Source of the DNA: Verrucomicrobia subdivision 6 bacterium
Lineage (GTDB): Bacteria; Verrucomicrobiota; Verrucomicrobiia; Methylacidiphilales; Verrucolacustridaceae
Assembly: GCA_947441075.1 (NCBI GenBank)
Contig: CANESK010000008.1
Span: forward strand, 1 to 40,524
Length of the DNA: 40,524 nucleotides
Direction: 5' to 3'
The notes under the pieces are model-generated. The model was given only the letters and a program-made list of their open reading frames with translations. It was not told the origin of the DNA and ran no database searches. Positions 24,676 to 32,963 of this stretch are shown here, in pieces. Both the position numbers and the translations under genes were made by a program. Position 1 is the first letter of the stretch; each line of letters begins with the position of its first letter.

Positions 24676-25302
24676 ATGGCCATCCGTGAAGCAAGACCCT
24701 TCCTCATTATCGCCGCCGCCTTTTGTGCCCTCAGCATCTGGCTCGCTTGGTGGATCCCCGCCACTTTCGGAGTTCTCCTCCTCATCGGCCTCCTGCTTTT
24801 TTTCCGCGATCCCGAACGCACCCCCCCAGCCAACCCCCTTGCCCTCGTCAGCCCAGCCGATGGTAAAGTAATCTGCGTCGACCAAGCCGAGGACCCCTGC
24901 TTCGGCCTCGGTCAGTTCCGTCGCGTCGGCATCTTCCTCTCCGTCCTCGACGTCCACGTCAACCGCGCCCCCTTCACCGCCACCATCGAAAAAACCCACT
25001 ACTCCGCTGGCGAATTCCTCGACGCACGCCACCTCGAGGTCGATATCCGTAACGAGAACCAAACTTGGCTCCTCCGCACCACCCGAGGACCCATCCTCGT
25101 CCGCCAAATCGCTGGCCTCATCGCCCGTCGCATCGTCGGCTGGAAAAAATCAGGAGATTCCGTCCAAACAAGCGAACGTTTCGGCATGATTCGCTTCGGC
25201 TCCCGCACCGACCTCTACGTTCCCGCCACCTGCTCCATCCACGTCAAACCCGGCCAACGCGTGGTCGGCGGAGAAACTATCCTCGCCCAATGGCCCGCTT
25301 AA
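24676..25302 (+). CDS. psd: phosphatidylserine decarboxylase, short (archaeal-type) form
   Basis: The 208-residue proenzyme has two N-terminal membrane helices (about 9-45) and a FFRDPERTPP motif. It shows LVSPADGKV, FLSVLDVHVNRAPF and the self-cleavage region FGMIRFGSRTDLYVP, in which Gly-Ser is cut to form the pyruvoyl cofactor. The short length and lack of the longer N-terminal region match the PSD-A group. It decarboxylates phosphatidylserine to phosphatidylethanolamine at the inner membrane. The stop overlaps the start of pssA by 13 bases, so both steps are encoded in one operon. Confidence 0.95.
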   Translation: MAIREARPFLIIAAAFCALSIWLAWWIPATFGVLLLIGLLLFFRDPERTPPANPLALVSPADGKVICVDQAEDPCFGLGQFRRVGIFLSVLDVHVNRAPFTATIEKTHYSAGEFLDARHLEVDIRNENQTWLLRTTRGPILVRQIAGLIARRIVGWKKSGDSVQTSERFGMIRFGSRTDLYVPATCSIHVKPGQRVVGGETILAQWPA

Positions 25303-26129
25303 AACCCAAACCACCCCTCCCCGCCCGCCGCGGCGTGGCTTACCTGCTTCCGAGTATTATGACCGCTGGAAATCTCTTCTGCGGTTTCATGGCCGTCCTC
25401 CAGATTATTCAAGGCAGCCTCCTTCAAGCCTCTGCCGAAAGCGACTGGATCCAACCCTACGAAACCAGCCTCCTCTGGATTCTCGGAGCCTTCATCTTTG
25501 ATATTCTTGACGGTCGCCTTGCTCGCCTCGGAGGCCACGAAAGTGCCTTCGGCCGCGAATTCGATTCCCTCGCCGACATTATCTCCTTCGGCATCGCCCC
25601 CGCCCTCCTCGTTTTTAAAATCGTTCTTGCGGAACTCCCCGCTCGCCTCGGTTGGATGATCGGCTTCGTCTATCTCGTTTGTGGTGCCATGCGCCTCGCT
25701 CGCTTCAACGTCCTCGCCCTCACCCCTCAACTACCTACCCGTTCCAAAGATTTTAGCGGATTCCCCATTCCCGCCGCCGCCGGTCTCGTCGCTTCCGTCA
25801 CTCTTCTCCTTTTGAAATACTACGAATCGGATCGCGTCATCGGTAACTTCAAATACCTTCTCGCAGGCCTTCTCCTTTTCCTCAGCTTCATGATGTTTAG
25901 CAAAGTCAGCTACCCCAGCTTTAAAACCATCGATTGGCGCACCCAACGCCCCCTGCCACGTCTTCTCCTCATCGTCGCCGCTCTCGCTCTCGTCGTTCAA
26001 ACCTACCAGTACTCTCTCGCCCTTCTCTTTTGTGGCTATCTACTCTACGGATTTATCCGACCCAAACTTAGTCGGCGCCTAAGGAACGAAATTGAAGAAG
26101 TTACCGCCCCCGCCCAGCGCACCCACTAA
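25290..26129 (+). CDS. pssA: CDP-diacylglycerol-serine O-phosphatidyltransferase
   Basis: ATG 25290 overlaps the end of psd and gives 279 residues. The frame is open further upstream, but that part is out-of-frame psd sequence. The CDP-alcohol phosphotransferase signature D-G-x2-A-R-x8-G-x3-D-x3-D is clear in DILDGRLARLGGHESAFGREFDSLADIISFG (about residues 70-100). Several membrane helices follow. The N-terminus RGVAYLLPSIMTAGNLFCGF is typical of PssA. It makes phosphatidylserine from CDP-diacylglycerol and serine; the adjacent psd then makes phosphatidylethanolamine. The order psd-pssA is the reverse of the pathway. Confidence 0.94.
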   Translation: MARLKPKPPLPARRGVAYLLPSIMTAGNLFCGFMAVLQIIQGSLLQASAESDWIQPYETSLLWILGAFIFDILDGRLARLGGHESAFGREFDSLADIISFGIAPALLVFKIVLAELPARLGWMIGFVYLVCGAMRLARFNVLALTPQLPTRSKDFSGFPIPAAAGLVASVTLLLLKYYESDRVIGNFKYLLAGLLLFLSFMMFSKVSYPSFKTIDWRTQRPLPRLLLIVAALALVVQTYQYSLALLFCGYLLYGFIRPKLSRRLRNEIEEVTAPAQRTH

Positions 26130-26276
26130 TTAACCCAAACCTAAACGAAGCAAAAGAGTCGCGAACCACGGCAACTCCAAGAGCAAATCATAAGTAAAAA
26201 TCGCTCCGACAATTGCCATCGCCCCGCCCATCGCCAAGAGGCAGCGCAAGACGAACGAGATATCTTCTGTTTCCAT
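26130..26276 (-). CDS. 48-residue hydrophobic mini-protein (unannotated-type small gene)
   Basis: ATG 26276-26274 opens a frame of 48 codons ending at a TAA whose complement is at 26130-26132. The product begins METEDISFVLRC and continues with a membrane-like helix (LLAMGGAMAIVGAIFTYDLLLEL), ending LLLRLGLG. The stop directly abuts the pssA stop in convergent orientation, matching the tight packing elsewhere. It lies 56 bases after the cNMP-FHA gene on the same strand. A purine-rich GTAGAAAG precedes the start, but no strong Shine-Dalgarno sequence is seen. It could be a small regulatory membrane peptide or chance. Confidence 0.4.
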   Translation of the reverse strand: METEDISFVLRCLLAMGGAMAIVGAIFTYDLLLELPWFATLLLRLGLG

Positions 26277-26332
26277 CAGCTTTTCTTTCTACCCTGCCTA
26301 GAGAACCTTGCCAACCACCCTCTCAATACTCC

Positions 26333-27265
26333 TTAGCTCAGGGTAATTTTAAATTTAAAGGGACTGTCATCGGCCCCTAGTAAAATTTCGTTTTCCCCGC
26401 CTCGCAAATCCTTAGTTAAAGTATCCTCTGCTAGCCCAATCGGGGCGTCGTTCACCACCGTCCCTACCGAGCTTCCTCGGTCCCGTACAAAGAAATTGTC
26501 TCCCTCACGCTCAATCGAACAGTGATTTCGAGAAATCTGATACGGCTTATCATCCGCTATCGGTAAATCGTTTGACGCAAATACGGTTGCGCCCTTCCCA
26601 AGCGCATCGTGCTTCCGCCCAATTCGATAAGGAAATTTTTGAATCACCACCGTCCCCTCTGGCAACCGCGCCCTCGCGTGATCCGTTGCCGCCGTCAAAA
26701 CTACCGACTGGTACCCACCAGCAGGAGGTGGAGCTACTGGTGCAACCGCCACTGGGCTTCCCGCCACTGGCGCCGCCACTGCCACTGGTACCCGCGTCAA
26801 CTCCAAGGAAGGGGGCGCAATCGCCGTGGTCGCTGGTGCCACCACCCGCATCGTCGGAGCCACCACCGCAGCCGCCCCAGCCACTGGCACCTGCTGCTCC
26901 GCCCGAGCACGCAATCTCATCTCCATCCGCAACCGGTCATTCGCCGTCCGCAACCGCTCAAAGAACGATGCCAAATAGGGAATCAGGATTTCAGGCCGCT
27001 GTAAGACCGCTTCGTTAAAGTTTTCTGCCGTCAACACCTCGCACTCCGTCACCTCTAAACATTGAGCCGAAGCTGATCTCGGCCTTTCATCCACCATCGC
27101 CATCTCCCCGAAAATATCTCCCTCCCCCAACTGCGCCAAAATCACCGACTTCCCCTCCCCTGCGATGCTGATTTCCACCCGCCCCTTTAGAATTCGATAG
27201 GCTTCTTGCGACGTGTCCCCTTCACGGAAAATCATCTGCCCAGGCTGGAAAAGAGTTGTGCTCAT
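26333..27265 (-). CDS. cyclic-nucleotide-binding / FHA domain fusion protein
   Basis: The 310-residue cytoplasmic protein has an N-terminal cNMP-binding beta-roll (about 1-115). It contains FREGDTSQEAYRILKGRVEIS and LGEGDIFGEMAMVDERPRSASAQ, the latter with the phosphate-cassette GEMA...RSA. A 70-residue linker made mostly of Ala, Val, Pro and Thr follows. The C-terminal FHA domain (about 215-305) shows YRIGRK, ISRNHCSIE and RGSSVGTVVNDAP, with the phosphothreonine-contacting Arg, Ser and Asn. It would sense a cyclic nucleotide, or use the fold without ligand, and bind a phosphoprotein. No kinase is encoded nearby. The leader TTTTAAGGATTATG gives a very short Shine-Dalgarno spacing. Confidence 0.9.
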   Translation of the reverse strand: MSTTLFQPGQMIFREGDTSQEAYRILKGRVEISIAGEGKSVILAQLGEGDIFGEMAMVDERPRSASAQCLEVTECEVLTAENFNEAVLQRPEILIPYLASFFERLRTANDRLRMEMRLRARAEQQVPVAGAAAVVAPTMRVVAPATTAIAPPSLELTRVPVAVAAPVAGSPVAVAPVAPPPAGGYQSVVLTAATDHARARLPEGTVVIQKFPYRIGRKHDALGKGATVFASNDLPIADDKPYQISRNHCSIEREGDNFFVRDRGSSVGTVVNDAPIGLAEDTLTKDLRGGENEILLGADDSPFKFKITLS

Positions 27266-27398
27266 AATCCTTAAAATGCGGATTTCTATCGCGCAGGCAA
27301 GCCCCTTGCTCCAGCTACTCCATCCCCCACCCCGGACTTCTCCGCGCCACCCAAAGATCTACGTTGAGCCTTCTCCCAATCCCACCCTAGGGTTTCCA

Positions 27399-27908
27399 GT
27401 GCTTTTTCTTTCTTTTCCTACTACTCGGCACCTTCTTGCCCTCATTAGCCTGACCTCCCTTCTCTTTACCTCCTGCACCCCCTCCCTTACCCCTGTGCAA
27501 CTCCCTCCCGAAATGACCTTTTCCGATTTAGCCAGTGGCCAGCCCTTCGACCCCTCCACCCTCCGCGGCAAACTTATTCTCCTCAACCTCTGGGCCGCCT
27601 GGAGCCCTGCCACCGCCAAAGAACTTCCCGAACTAGCCTCCCTCGATGAAAAATACTCCTCCCAAGGGCTTATTCTTATCGGGGTCTGCCTCGACGATGC
27701 CCCAGCCGCTAGCCTCCTCATTTTTGCCGAACGCCATGGCATCCGCTACCCACTCGTTCTTCCAGGCCCCAAAACCCTCGACCTCATCGAACCCATGGAA
27801 ACCATCCCCTACACCGTCCTCCTCGACTCTCACGGAAAAATTCTCGCCCGCTTCCGTAGCCCTATAAAACCGAACGACGTCCGAGCCGCCATCGAAAAGA
27901 ACCTCTAA
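27399..27908 (+). CDS. thioredoxin-fold (TlpA-like) lipoprotein lacking the CxxC motif
   Basis: The chosen start is GTG 27399, giving 169 residues. It is followed by a lipoprotein-type signal (LLALISLTSLLFTSC, lipid Cys about residue 26). The frame is open further upstream but is not protein-like there. The fold matches TlpA/redoxin: LASGQPFDPSTLRGKLILLNLWAAWSP (about 45-70), LILIGVCLDD, and the cis-Pro-like ETIPYTVLLDSHGKIL. The active site WCxxC is replaced by WSPAT, so both redox cysteines are absent. It cannot be a normal disulfide reductase; a binding or structural role in the periplasm is more likely. It diverges from the FHA gene and converges with maf with a 4-base overlap. Confidence 0.82.
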   Translation: MLFLSFPTTRHLLALISLTSLLFTSCTPSLTPVQLPPEMTFSDLASGQPFDPSTLRGKLILLNLWAAWSPATAKELPELASLDEKYSSQGLILIGVCLDDAPAASLLIFAERHGIRYPLVLPGPKTLDLIEPMETIPYTVLLDSHGKILARFRSPIKPNDVRAAIEKNL

Positions 27909-28483
27909 ACCTCCTCCCCCCACTCTTCACACCACGGCAAAACAATTTCCATCGGTAAACCGATTACATTACTCCGAGACCCCTCCACCCACTCCACTAA
28001 CTGATCCCCCCCATCTTGTAACGCATAAGCCCCCGCTTTATCCATCACCTCCACCTCCCGTAAATAGCTCGAAATCGATTCTTCACTTAATTCCCGAAAC
28101 TTAACCCGAGTCCGTACCACCGCCTCACGCAACTTCTTCCCCTGCGGTAAAATAAAAATGACCGCCGTAATCACCTCATGAGTTCGTCCACTTAACCAGC
28201 CCAACATCTCCTTCGCTCCCCTCTCATTCGCAGGTTTTCCTAAAATCCGACTCTCACAAGCTACCAAAGTATCCGCCGCCAGCACTGGCTTCTTCGGATA
28301 CCGCCCCGCCACCTCCTTCGCCTTCAGCATCGCATTGCCACGCGCTAAATCTCCTGGCGCCATCTCAGGGAAATCCGCCGCCACCCACTCCTCTACCTCA
28401 GGCTTGACTACCTGATAATTAACTCCCGATTCACGCAAAAGATCTGCCCTACGAGGAGAAGTCGAAGCCAAAATAATTCGCAT
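27905..28483 (-). CDS. maf: Maf-family nucleotide pyrophosphatase
   Basis: The 192-residue protein starts with the Maf signature RIILASTSPRRADLLRESGV. It contains ARGNAMLKAKEVAGR, VLAADTLVAC (catalytic Asp region), LGKPANERGAKEMLGWLSGRTHEVITAV and KAGAYALQDGG. The C-terminus VIGLPMEIV is also typical. Maf proteins hydrolyse modified nucleoside triphosphates (m5UTP, dTTP, UTP or m7GTP in different subfamilies), giving house-cleaning and division-arrest effects. It diverges from dnaB, and a 147-base intergenic region between them presumably carries both promoters. Confidence 0.94.
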   Translation of the reverse strand: MRIILASTSPRRADLLRESGVNYQVVKPEVEEWVAADFPEMAPGDLARGNAMLKAKEVAGRYPKKPVLAADTLVACESRILGKPANERGAKEMLGWLSGRTHEVITAVIFILPQGKKLREAVVRTRVKFRELSEESISSYLREVEVMDKAGAYALQDGGDQLVEWVEGSRSNVIGLPMEIVLPWCEEWGEEV

Positions 28484-28630
28484 CAGCTTTTACCCTGCCT
28501 TTCACGCGTCTCAACGCACGCTTGGATCCCTAAACTTATTAACTCTTATCCATCTTTTCCCCAACATATTCTTTAACAACTTTTGCCCAACCCTTGCCGT
28601 GCCAACGCCACAAAGGAATTATAACGTCCT

Positions 28631-30109
28631 GTGATTGCTGAAGCCCAACCCACTCGTCCTTGGGGACGTCGCGAACCGCCCGCCCCCATCACCATCGACG
28701 GGCTTCCCGTCCATCATAATCTCGAAGCCGAACGCTCCCTCCTCGGCGCCATGCTCGCCGACCCCGAACACGTTATCGATATCGCCCGAGAACAAGGTCT
28801 CCGCGAAGAAGATTTCTTCCACCCCGCCCACCAGGTTCTTTTCCGTGGCATTATCCAAATGCACGAGTCCAGCCAAGCCATCGATCCCTCCACTCTCCTC
28901 GCTTGGTTAAACGATCGTAAACTCGCCGACTCTGCTGGCGGAGCCTCCCTCATCAGCGATCTCGCCGCAGGCGTCATCAGCGTCTTCACCGCCAGTACCC
29001 ACCTCACCCAAGTACGCGACAAAAGCCTCCTTCGCGAGCTCCAACAAGCTTGTGCCCAAATCGTCGTCGGGGCCCATGAGCGCCCCCACGAAGTTCAAAC
29101 CATCCTCGACGAAGCCGAACGCGATATTCTCGAAATCCGCGGTCGCCGCGAAACCCAAGGAGTCCTCCGCGCCGCCGAAGTTACCCCCAAAGCCATCGAA
29201 CTCATCGAGAAACTCATTAAAGGCAAAGGCCACTACAGCGGAATTCCTTCAGGTTTCGATGAACTCGATCAACTCACCACCGGCTTCAAAGGTGGCGAAA
29301 TGATCGTTATCGCCGCCCGTCCAGGCGTCGGCAAAACCGCCCTCGCCCTTAGCATGGCTCGCCATATCCTCCGCGACCGCTGGAACTTCGAGAAAGAGAC
29401 CTTCACCCGACCTGGCTATCCTGTCGCCTTCTTCACACTTGAAATGTCCGCTCAGCAACTCATGTTTCGACTGCTTTCCTCCCACGCCAGCCTCGACTCC
29501 GAACAGATTCGACGCGGCGAACTCAACGAAAGCCAAATCACCGCCTTGCGGGGCGTCGCCGCCGAAATCTGTGAGCTTCCCCTCTTCCTCGACGAATCCA
29601 GCCTTCTCACCATCGGCCAACTCCGTGCCCGCGCCCGCCGCCTCAAAAAACAGTATAATATCGAAATCCTTATCATCGATTACCTCCAGCTTCTCACCTC
29701 TGGCACCAGTCGCGCCAAAGATAACCGCCAAGTCGAAGTTTCTGAAATCTCGCGTGGCCTCAAAGCACTCGCCATGGAGCTCAATATTCCCGTCATTGTC
29801 CTCGCCCAGCTCAACCGTAAGCCCGAGGAATCCAACGCTGAGCCCGCCCTTCACCATCTCCGGGAATCAGGTTCCATCGAACAAGACGCCGACGTCGTCA
29901 TGCTTCTCAGCCGCGAATCAGCCGCCGACGAATCTGAAAATAATCCTCCAAGCGAAGACGGCGAACCCCGACCAATCGCGGCCAACGTTCGGGGCATCCC
30001 GTGCAAACTCAATATTGCCAAACAGCGCAATGGCCCCTGCGATCGCATCCGCCTCCTTTTCCAACCTCGCTTCACTCGCTTCGACTCCCTCCCACGCGAA
30101 GCCCGATAA
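28631..30109 (+). CDS. dnaB: replicative DNA helicase DnaB
   Basis: The 492-residue hexameric 5'-3' helicase unwinds the chromosome at the fork. The N-terminal primase-interaction domain (about residues 20-125) is recognised by LEAERSLLGAMLADPEHV. The RecA-like domain has Walker A AARPGVGKTALAL, FFTLEMSAQQLMFRLL, Walker B IDYLQLL, then ELNIPVIVLAQLNRKPEE and GSIEQDADVVMLLSR. Between that last motif and IAKQRNGP there is an insertion of about 25 residues rich in Glu, Asn, Ser and Pro, absent from short DnaBs. No intein is present. The start is GTG 28631 with AAAGGA about 13 bases upstream. Confidence 0.96.
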   Translation: MIAEAQPTRPWGRREPPAPITIDGLPVHHNLEAERSLLGAMLADPEHVIDIAREQGLREEDFFHPAHQVLFRGIIQMHESSQAIDPSTLLAWLNDRKLADSAGGASLISDLAAGVISVFTASTHLTQVRDKSLLRELQQACAQIVVGAHERPHEVQTILDEAERDILEIRGRRETQGVLRAAEVTPKAIELIEKLIKGKGHYSGIPSGFDELDQLTTGFKGGEMIVIAARPGVGKTALALSMARHILRDRWNFEKETFTRPGYPVAFFTLEMSAQQLMFRLLSSHASLDSEQIRRGELNESQITALRGVAAEICELPLFLDESSLLTIGQLRARARRLKKQYNIEILIIDYLQLLTSGTSRAKDNRQVEVSEISRGLKALAMELNIPVIVLAQLNRKPEESNAEPALHHLRESGSIEQDADVVMLLSRESAADESENNPPSEDGEPRPIAANVRGIPCKLNIAKQRNGPCDRIRLLFQPRFTRFDSLPREAR

Positions 30110-30161
30110 TCACCTCTCACTTCCTCTTTTAAATTCTCCCCTCTTTCGTTAATCTTCGCCC

Positions 30162-30545
30162 ATGATCTCTCGCGGGTATGTCGCCATATTTTCTGAGCCC
30201 CACACCGATGCCACCATCCGTCTTATCCTGCAATCTTGGCTCGATCGCTTTGAACGGGTCGAACAAGTCATCCCTGGCGCCCAAGCAGGTAATAGCACCG
30301 TCACCCTTGTCTCCCCCCAAGATCTTCTCCCTTCCGACCATCTTCAGTTCCGCGTTCTACTCGGCGGAGACTTTACCTGGGCCTACCTCACCCGAGGTCG
30401 GCGCGTCATCGAGACCACTGGCCTTCCTGGCGAGAAAATTGCTCTCTGCCTCGACATCCTTCTCGAACTTACCGGCATTACCGAAATCGTGGACCAATCA
30501 GATGATCGTCGTCTCGACGAACTAGAACGGGATGGCCTGATGTGA
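30162..30545 (+). CDS. hypothetical 127-residue protein coupled to a glycosyltransferase
   Basis: The soluble 127-residue protein begins MISRGYVAIFSEPHTDATIRLILQ. It has an alternating alpha/beta pattern with a central VLLGGDFTWAYLTRGRRVIETTGLPGEK and an acidic C-terminus (VDQSDDRRLDELERDG). There is no signal peptide or membrane helix, and I do not recognise a family. Its stop overlaps the GTG start of the next gene by 4 bases (GTGA), so translation is coupled to the MGDG-synthase-like transferase. A partner or regulator of that enzyme is a reasonable but untested idea. It lies 52 bases after dnaB. Confidence 0.72.
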   Translation: MISRGYVAIFSEPHTDATIRLILQSWLDRFERVEQVIPGAQAGNSTVTLVSPQDLLPSDHLQFRVLLGGDFTWAYLTRGRRVIETTGLPGEKIALCLDILLELTGITEIVDQSDDRRLDELERDGLM

Positions 30546-31645
30546 ATCCTCTTCCCGTCCTCATTCTCACCGCTGCTTTTGGCGATGGTCATAATGCCGC
30601 TGCCCAAGGACTCGCCTCCGCCATCCGCCTACGCGGAGGTGCTGCCCATGTCGCCGATCCCTTTGCCGAGTCTCGTCCTAAACTTAACGATTTTTTCCGT
30701 CGCCTCTACCTCACACTCATCAATCGCTACCCTCATTTCTGGAATCTTTTCTACGTCGCCTGCCACCACCTGCCCCTCATTGAAAATACCCTCTTCGTTA
30801 ATCAACCCGCTTACCTTCGCCTCCGCCAAATCATCGAAACCCTCCGTCCCCGCGTTATCGTTCTCACCTTTCCCGTCTACGCCCACCTGATCGCCCGTCT
30901 CCCCAAGGAACTGCGCACCTCTTTCCAACTTATTACCGTCGTTACCGACTCCATCTCCGTCCACCGTCTCTGGTCCTCCGCCCAAGCCGACCTCTGGATC
31001 GTTCCCAACCAACCCACCGCTCAATCTCTCCACGCCCTCGGAATCCCCATGGAAAAGATTCGCCCCGTCGGATTTCCCGTCGATCCACGCTTTGCCCTGC
31101 CTGAGGCCCACTCAGGCGACGAACTCCCTGGTGAGTCACCCCGAATCCTTTACCTCCTCAGCTCAGGCCTCCACGGTGGACCCCAGCTCGCCGCCACCCT
31201 CGCCGATCAACCCAACTGGGAAATTACCATCGGCACAGGTCGCGACCCTAAGGTAGCCGCCCGCATCACCGCCTTTCTCGGTTCCTCCCGCAAAAACGTC
31301 CAACTCCTTGGCTGGACCAAAGAAATGCCAAGCATTCTCGCACGACAACACTTCGTCATCGGCAAAGCAGGTGGCGCCTTAACTCAAGAAACCATCTCCT
31401 CCCGCACCCCTTTCCTCGTCACCCAAGTCGTCCCTGGCCAAGAAGAGGGGAACTTTGCCCTTCTCAAAGAAATCGGAGTCGCCCAACTCACCCCTGACGG
31501 TCCAACCGCCGTCCGCGTCATCCAACAAGCACTCGCCGACAACGGTAAAGGCTGGAAAGAGTGGAAATCCCGCCTCGCCGCTGCCTCTAAACCCGACGCA
31601 TCCCTCCGGCTTGCCGATCTCTGCCTCTCCCTCAACCACGCGTAA
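30542..31645 (+). CDS. MGDG-synthase / processive diacylglycerol glycosyltransferase-like protein (GT28 type)
   Basis: The 367-residue protein begins LPVLILTAAFGDGHNAAAQGLASAIR. This is the glycine- and histidine-containing N-terminal loop of monogalactosyl- and glucosyl-diacylglycerol synthases (MGDG_synth domain). The C-terminal half has the GT28-like donor site (LGWTKEMPSILARQHFVIGKAGGALTQETISSRTPFLV, then GQEEGN). Such enzymes add a sugar from a UDP-sugar to diacylglycerol at the cytoplasmic face of the membrane. The GTG start overlaps the 127-residue gene. Donor and acceptor are not known here. With psd and pssA nearby it adds to the polar-lipid theme of this stretch. Confidence 0.88.
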   Translation: MNPLPVLILTAAFGDGHNAAAQGLASAIRLRGGAAHVADPFAESRPKLNDFFRRLYLTLINRYPHFWNLFYVACHHLPLIENTLFVNQPAYLRLRQIIETLRPRVIVLTFPVYAHLIARLPKELRTSFQLITVVTDSISVHRLWSSAQADLWIVPNQPTAQSLHALGIPMEKIRPVGFPVDPRFALPEAHSGDELPGESPRILYLLSSGLHGGPQLAATLADQPNWEITIGTGRDPKVAARITAFLGSSRKNVQLLGWTKEMPSILARQHFVIGKAGGALTQETISSRTPFLVTQVVPGQEEGNFALLKEIGVAQLTPDGPTAVRVIQQALADNGKGWKEWKSRLAAASKPDASLRLADLCLSLNHA

Positions 31646-31661
31646 CTGCTCTGCGTCTCTA

Positions 31662-31679
31662 CCCCGACCGGCGTCGGGG
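31662..31679. repeat. CCCCGACC-GG-CGTCGGGG inverted repeat
   Basis: An inverted repeat with 7-bp arms (CCCCGAC and GTCGGGG) and a 4-base loop lies in the 62-base gap between the convergent glycosyltransferase and argG genes. A smaller CCGC/GCGG hairpin follows at 31680-31691. Neither has a T run, so a factor-independent terminator is not typical. The same 8-base half-sites recur at 35264-35280. Confidence 0.55.
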
Positions 31680-31707
31680 CCGCAACTGCGGGGAATGATT
31701 GCTAAGA

Positions 31708-32928
31708 CTAGCTTTTCTTTGTTTGAGCCGCGACTTTCAACCTCAGACCATTCAAACGAATAAAACCCGTCGCATCATCCTGATTGTACGCCCGTGTCGG
31801 ATCCGCCTCCATCGTGGCAATCTGTGGATGGTACAAACTCAACCGCGATTTCCTTCCCGCCACATAAACTCCGCCCTTATATAATTTCACCCGCACCGTT
31901 CCCGATACGTTCTTCTGACTCTCCTCCACCAAGACCTGCAAAGCCAGTCGCTCAGGCGCAAACCAGAAACCATAATAAACCAGCTCGCTGTACTTCGGAA
32001 TCAGGCTGTCCCGTAAATGCATCACCTCCCGATCCATCGTCAAACTTTCGATCTGCCGATGGGCAAAATGCAAAATCGTTCCCCCAGGCGTCTCGTACAC
32101 CCCCCGGCTCTTCATTCCCACAAACCGATTCTCCACCACATCCACCCGCCCTACCCCATGTTTTCCCCCTAGCTGATTCAGCTTCTGCATTACCCCCAAG
32201 GGCGAAAGCTTCTTCCCATTCACCGCCACGCAGTCCCCTTTCCGGAACTCGAGAGTCATATACTCAGGCCGATTCGGTGCGTCCTCTGGCGCTACTGAAA
32301 GAGTAAACATCTTCTTGTTCCCAGGAGCAAAAGCGTCCAGCCACGGATCCTCTAATATTCCCGCCTCATAGGAAATATGCAGAAGGTTGCGATCCATCGA
32401 ATACGGCTTCTTCGCCGTTGCCTGCACCGGAATCCTTCTCTGTTCACAATATCGAATCATTTCCGCCCGCCCAGGAAATCTCTTCCGAAAACGCTCATCC
32501 CGCCAAGGCGCAATCACCTCCAACCCAGGAGCCAAGGCCGCTGCCGTCAGCTCAAACCGCACCTGATCATTTCCTTTGCCTGTCGCCCCGTGCGCTATGG
32601 CCTGCGCTTTCTCTTTCCTCGCAATCTCCGCCATGCGCTTGGCAATTAGAGGCCGAGCAATCGATGTTCCCAATAAATACTGTCCCTCGTAAATCGCCCC
32701 CGCCCGCATCATCGGAAAAATGAAATCTCGAGCAAACTCCTCTTGCAAATCATCGATGTAAATCTTGCTCGCCCCTGATCTCTTAGCCTTCGCGCTTAAC
32801 CCCTTTAACTCCTCTGCCTGACCAAGGTTAGCGCAAAAGGCAATAATCTCCGCCTGATACGTTTCCTTCAGCCAAGCCACCAAGACGGAAGTATCTAGGC
32901 CTCCCGAATAAGCTAAGACAATTTTCAT
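31708..32928 (-). CDS. argG: argininosuccinate synthase
   Basis: The 406-residue enzyme joins citrulline and aspartate with ATP in the seventh step of arginine synthesis. The ATP-pyrophosphatase loop [16 protein letters not shown] is at residues 5-20, followed by [16 protein letters not shown], the citrulline/aspartate-binding region, and the later [21 protein letters not shown] and [17 protein letters not shown]. All are standard. It is the last gene of the minus-strand run xseB-dxs-argG, 35 bases after dxs. ATG 32928 follows a purine-rich stretch. Confidence 0.97.
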   Translation of the reverse strand: MKIVLAYSGGLDTSVLVAWLKETYQAEIIAFCANLGQAEELKGLSAKAKRSGASKIYIDDLQEEFARDFIFPMMRAGAIYEGQYLLGTSIARPLIAKRMAEIARKEKAQAIAHGATGKGNDQVRFELTAAALAPGLEVIAPWRDERFRKRFPGRAEMIRYCEQRRIPVQATAKKPYSMDRNLLHISYEAGILEDPWLDAFAPGNKKMFTLSVAPEDAPNRPEYMTLEFRKGDCVAVNGKKLSPLGVMQKLNQLGGKHGVGRVDVVENRFVGMKSRGVYETPGGTILHFAHRQIESLTMDREVMHLRDSLIPKYSELVYYGFWFAPERLALQVLVEESQKNVSGTVRVKLYKGGVYVAGRKSRLSLYHPQIATMEADPTRAYNQDDATGFIRLNGLRLKVAAQTKKS

Positions 32929-32963
32929 TTAAAAAAGAAGTAGAGCTGAGATCCGCACGGGGA

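Noticed and set aside
25065-25289. N-terminal extension of pssA by 75 codons
   Set aside because: This part is the +1-type reading of psd, rich in Pro, Arg and His. PssA homology begins at about 25300, and ATG 25290 fits.
31662-31691. Rho-independent terminator between the glycosyltransferase and argG genes
   Set aside because: The hairpins are GC-rich but lack a T run on either strand, so they were listed as an inverted repeat instead.
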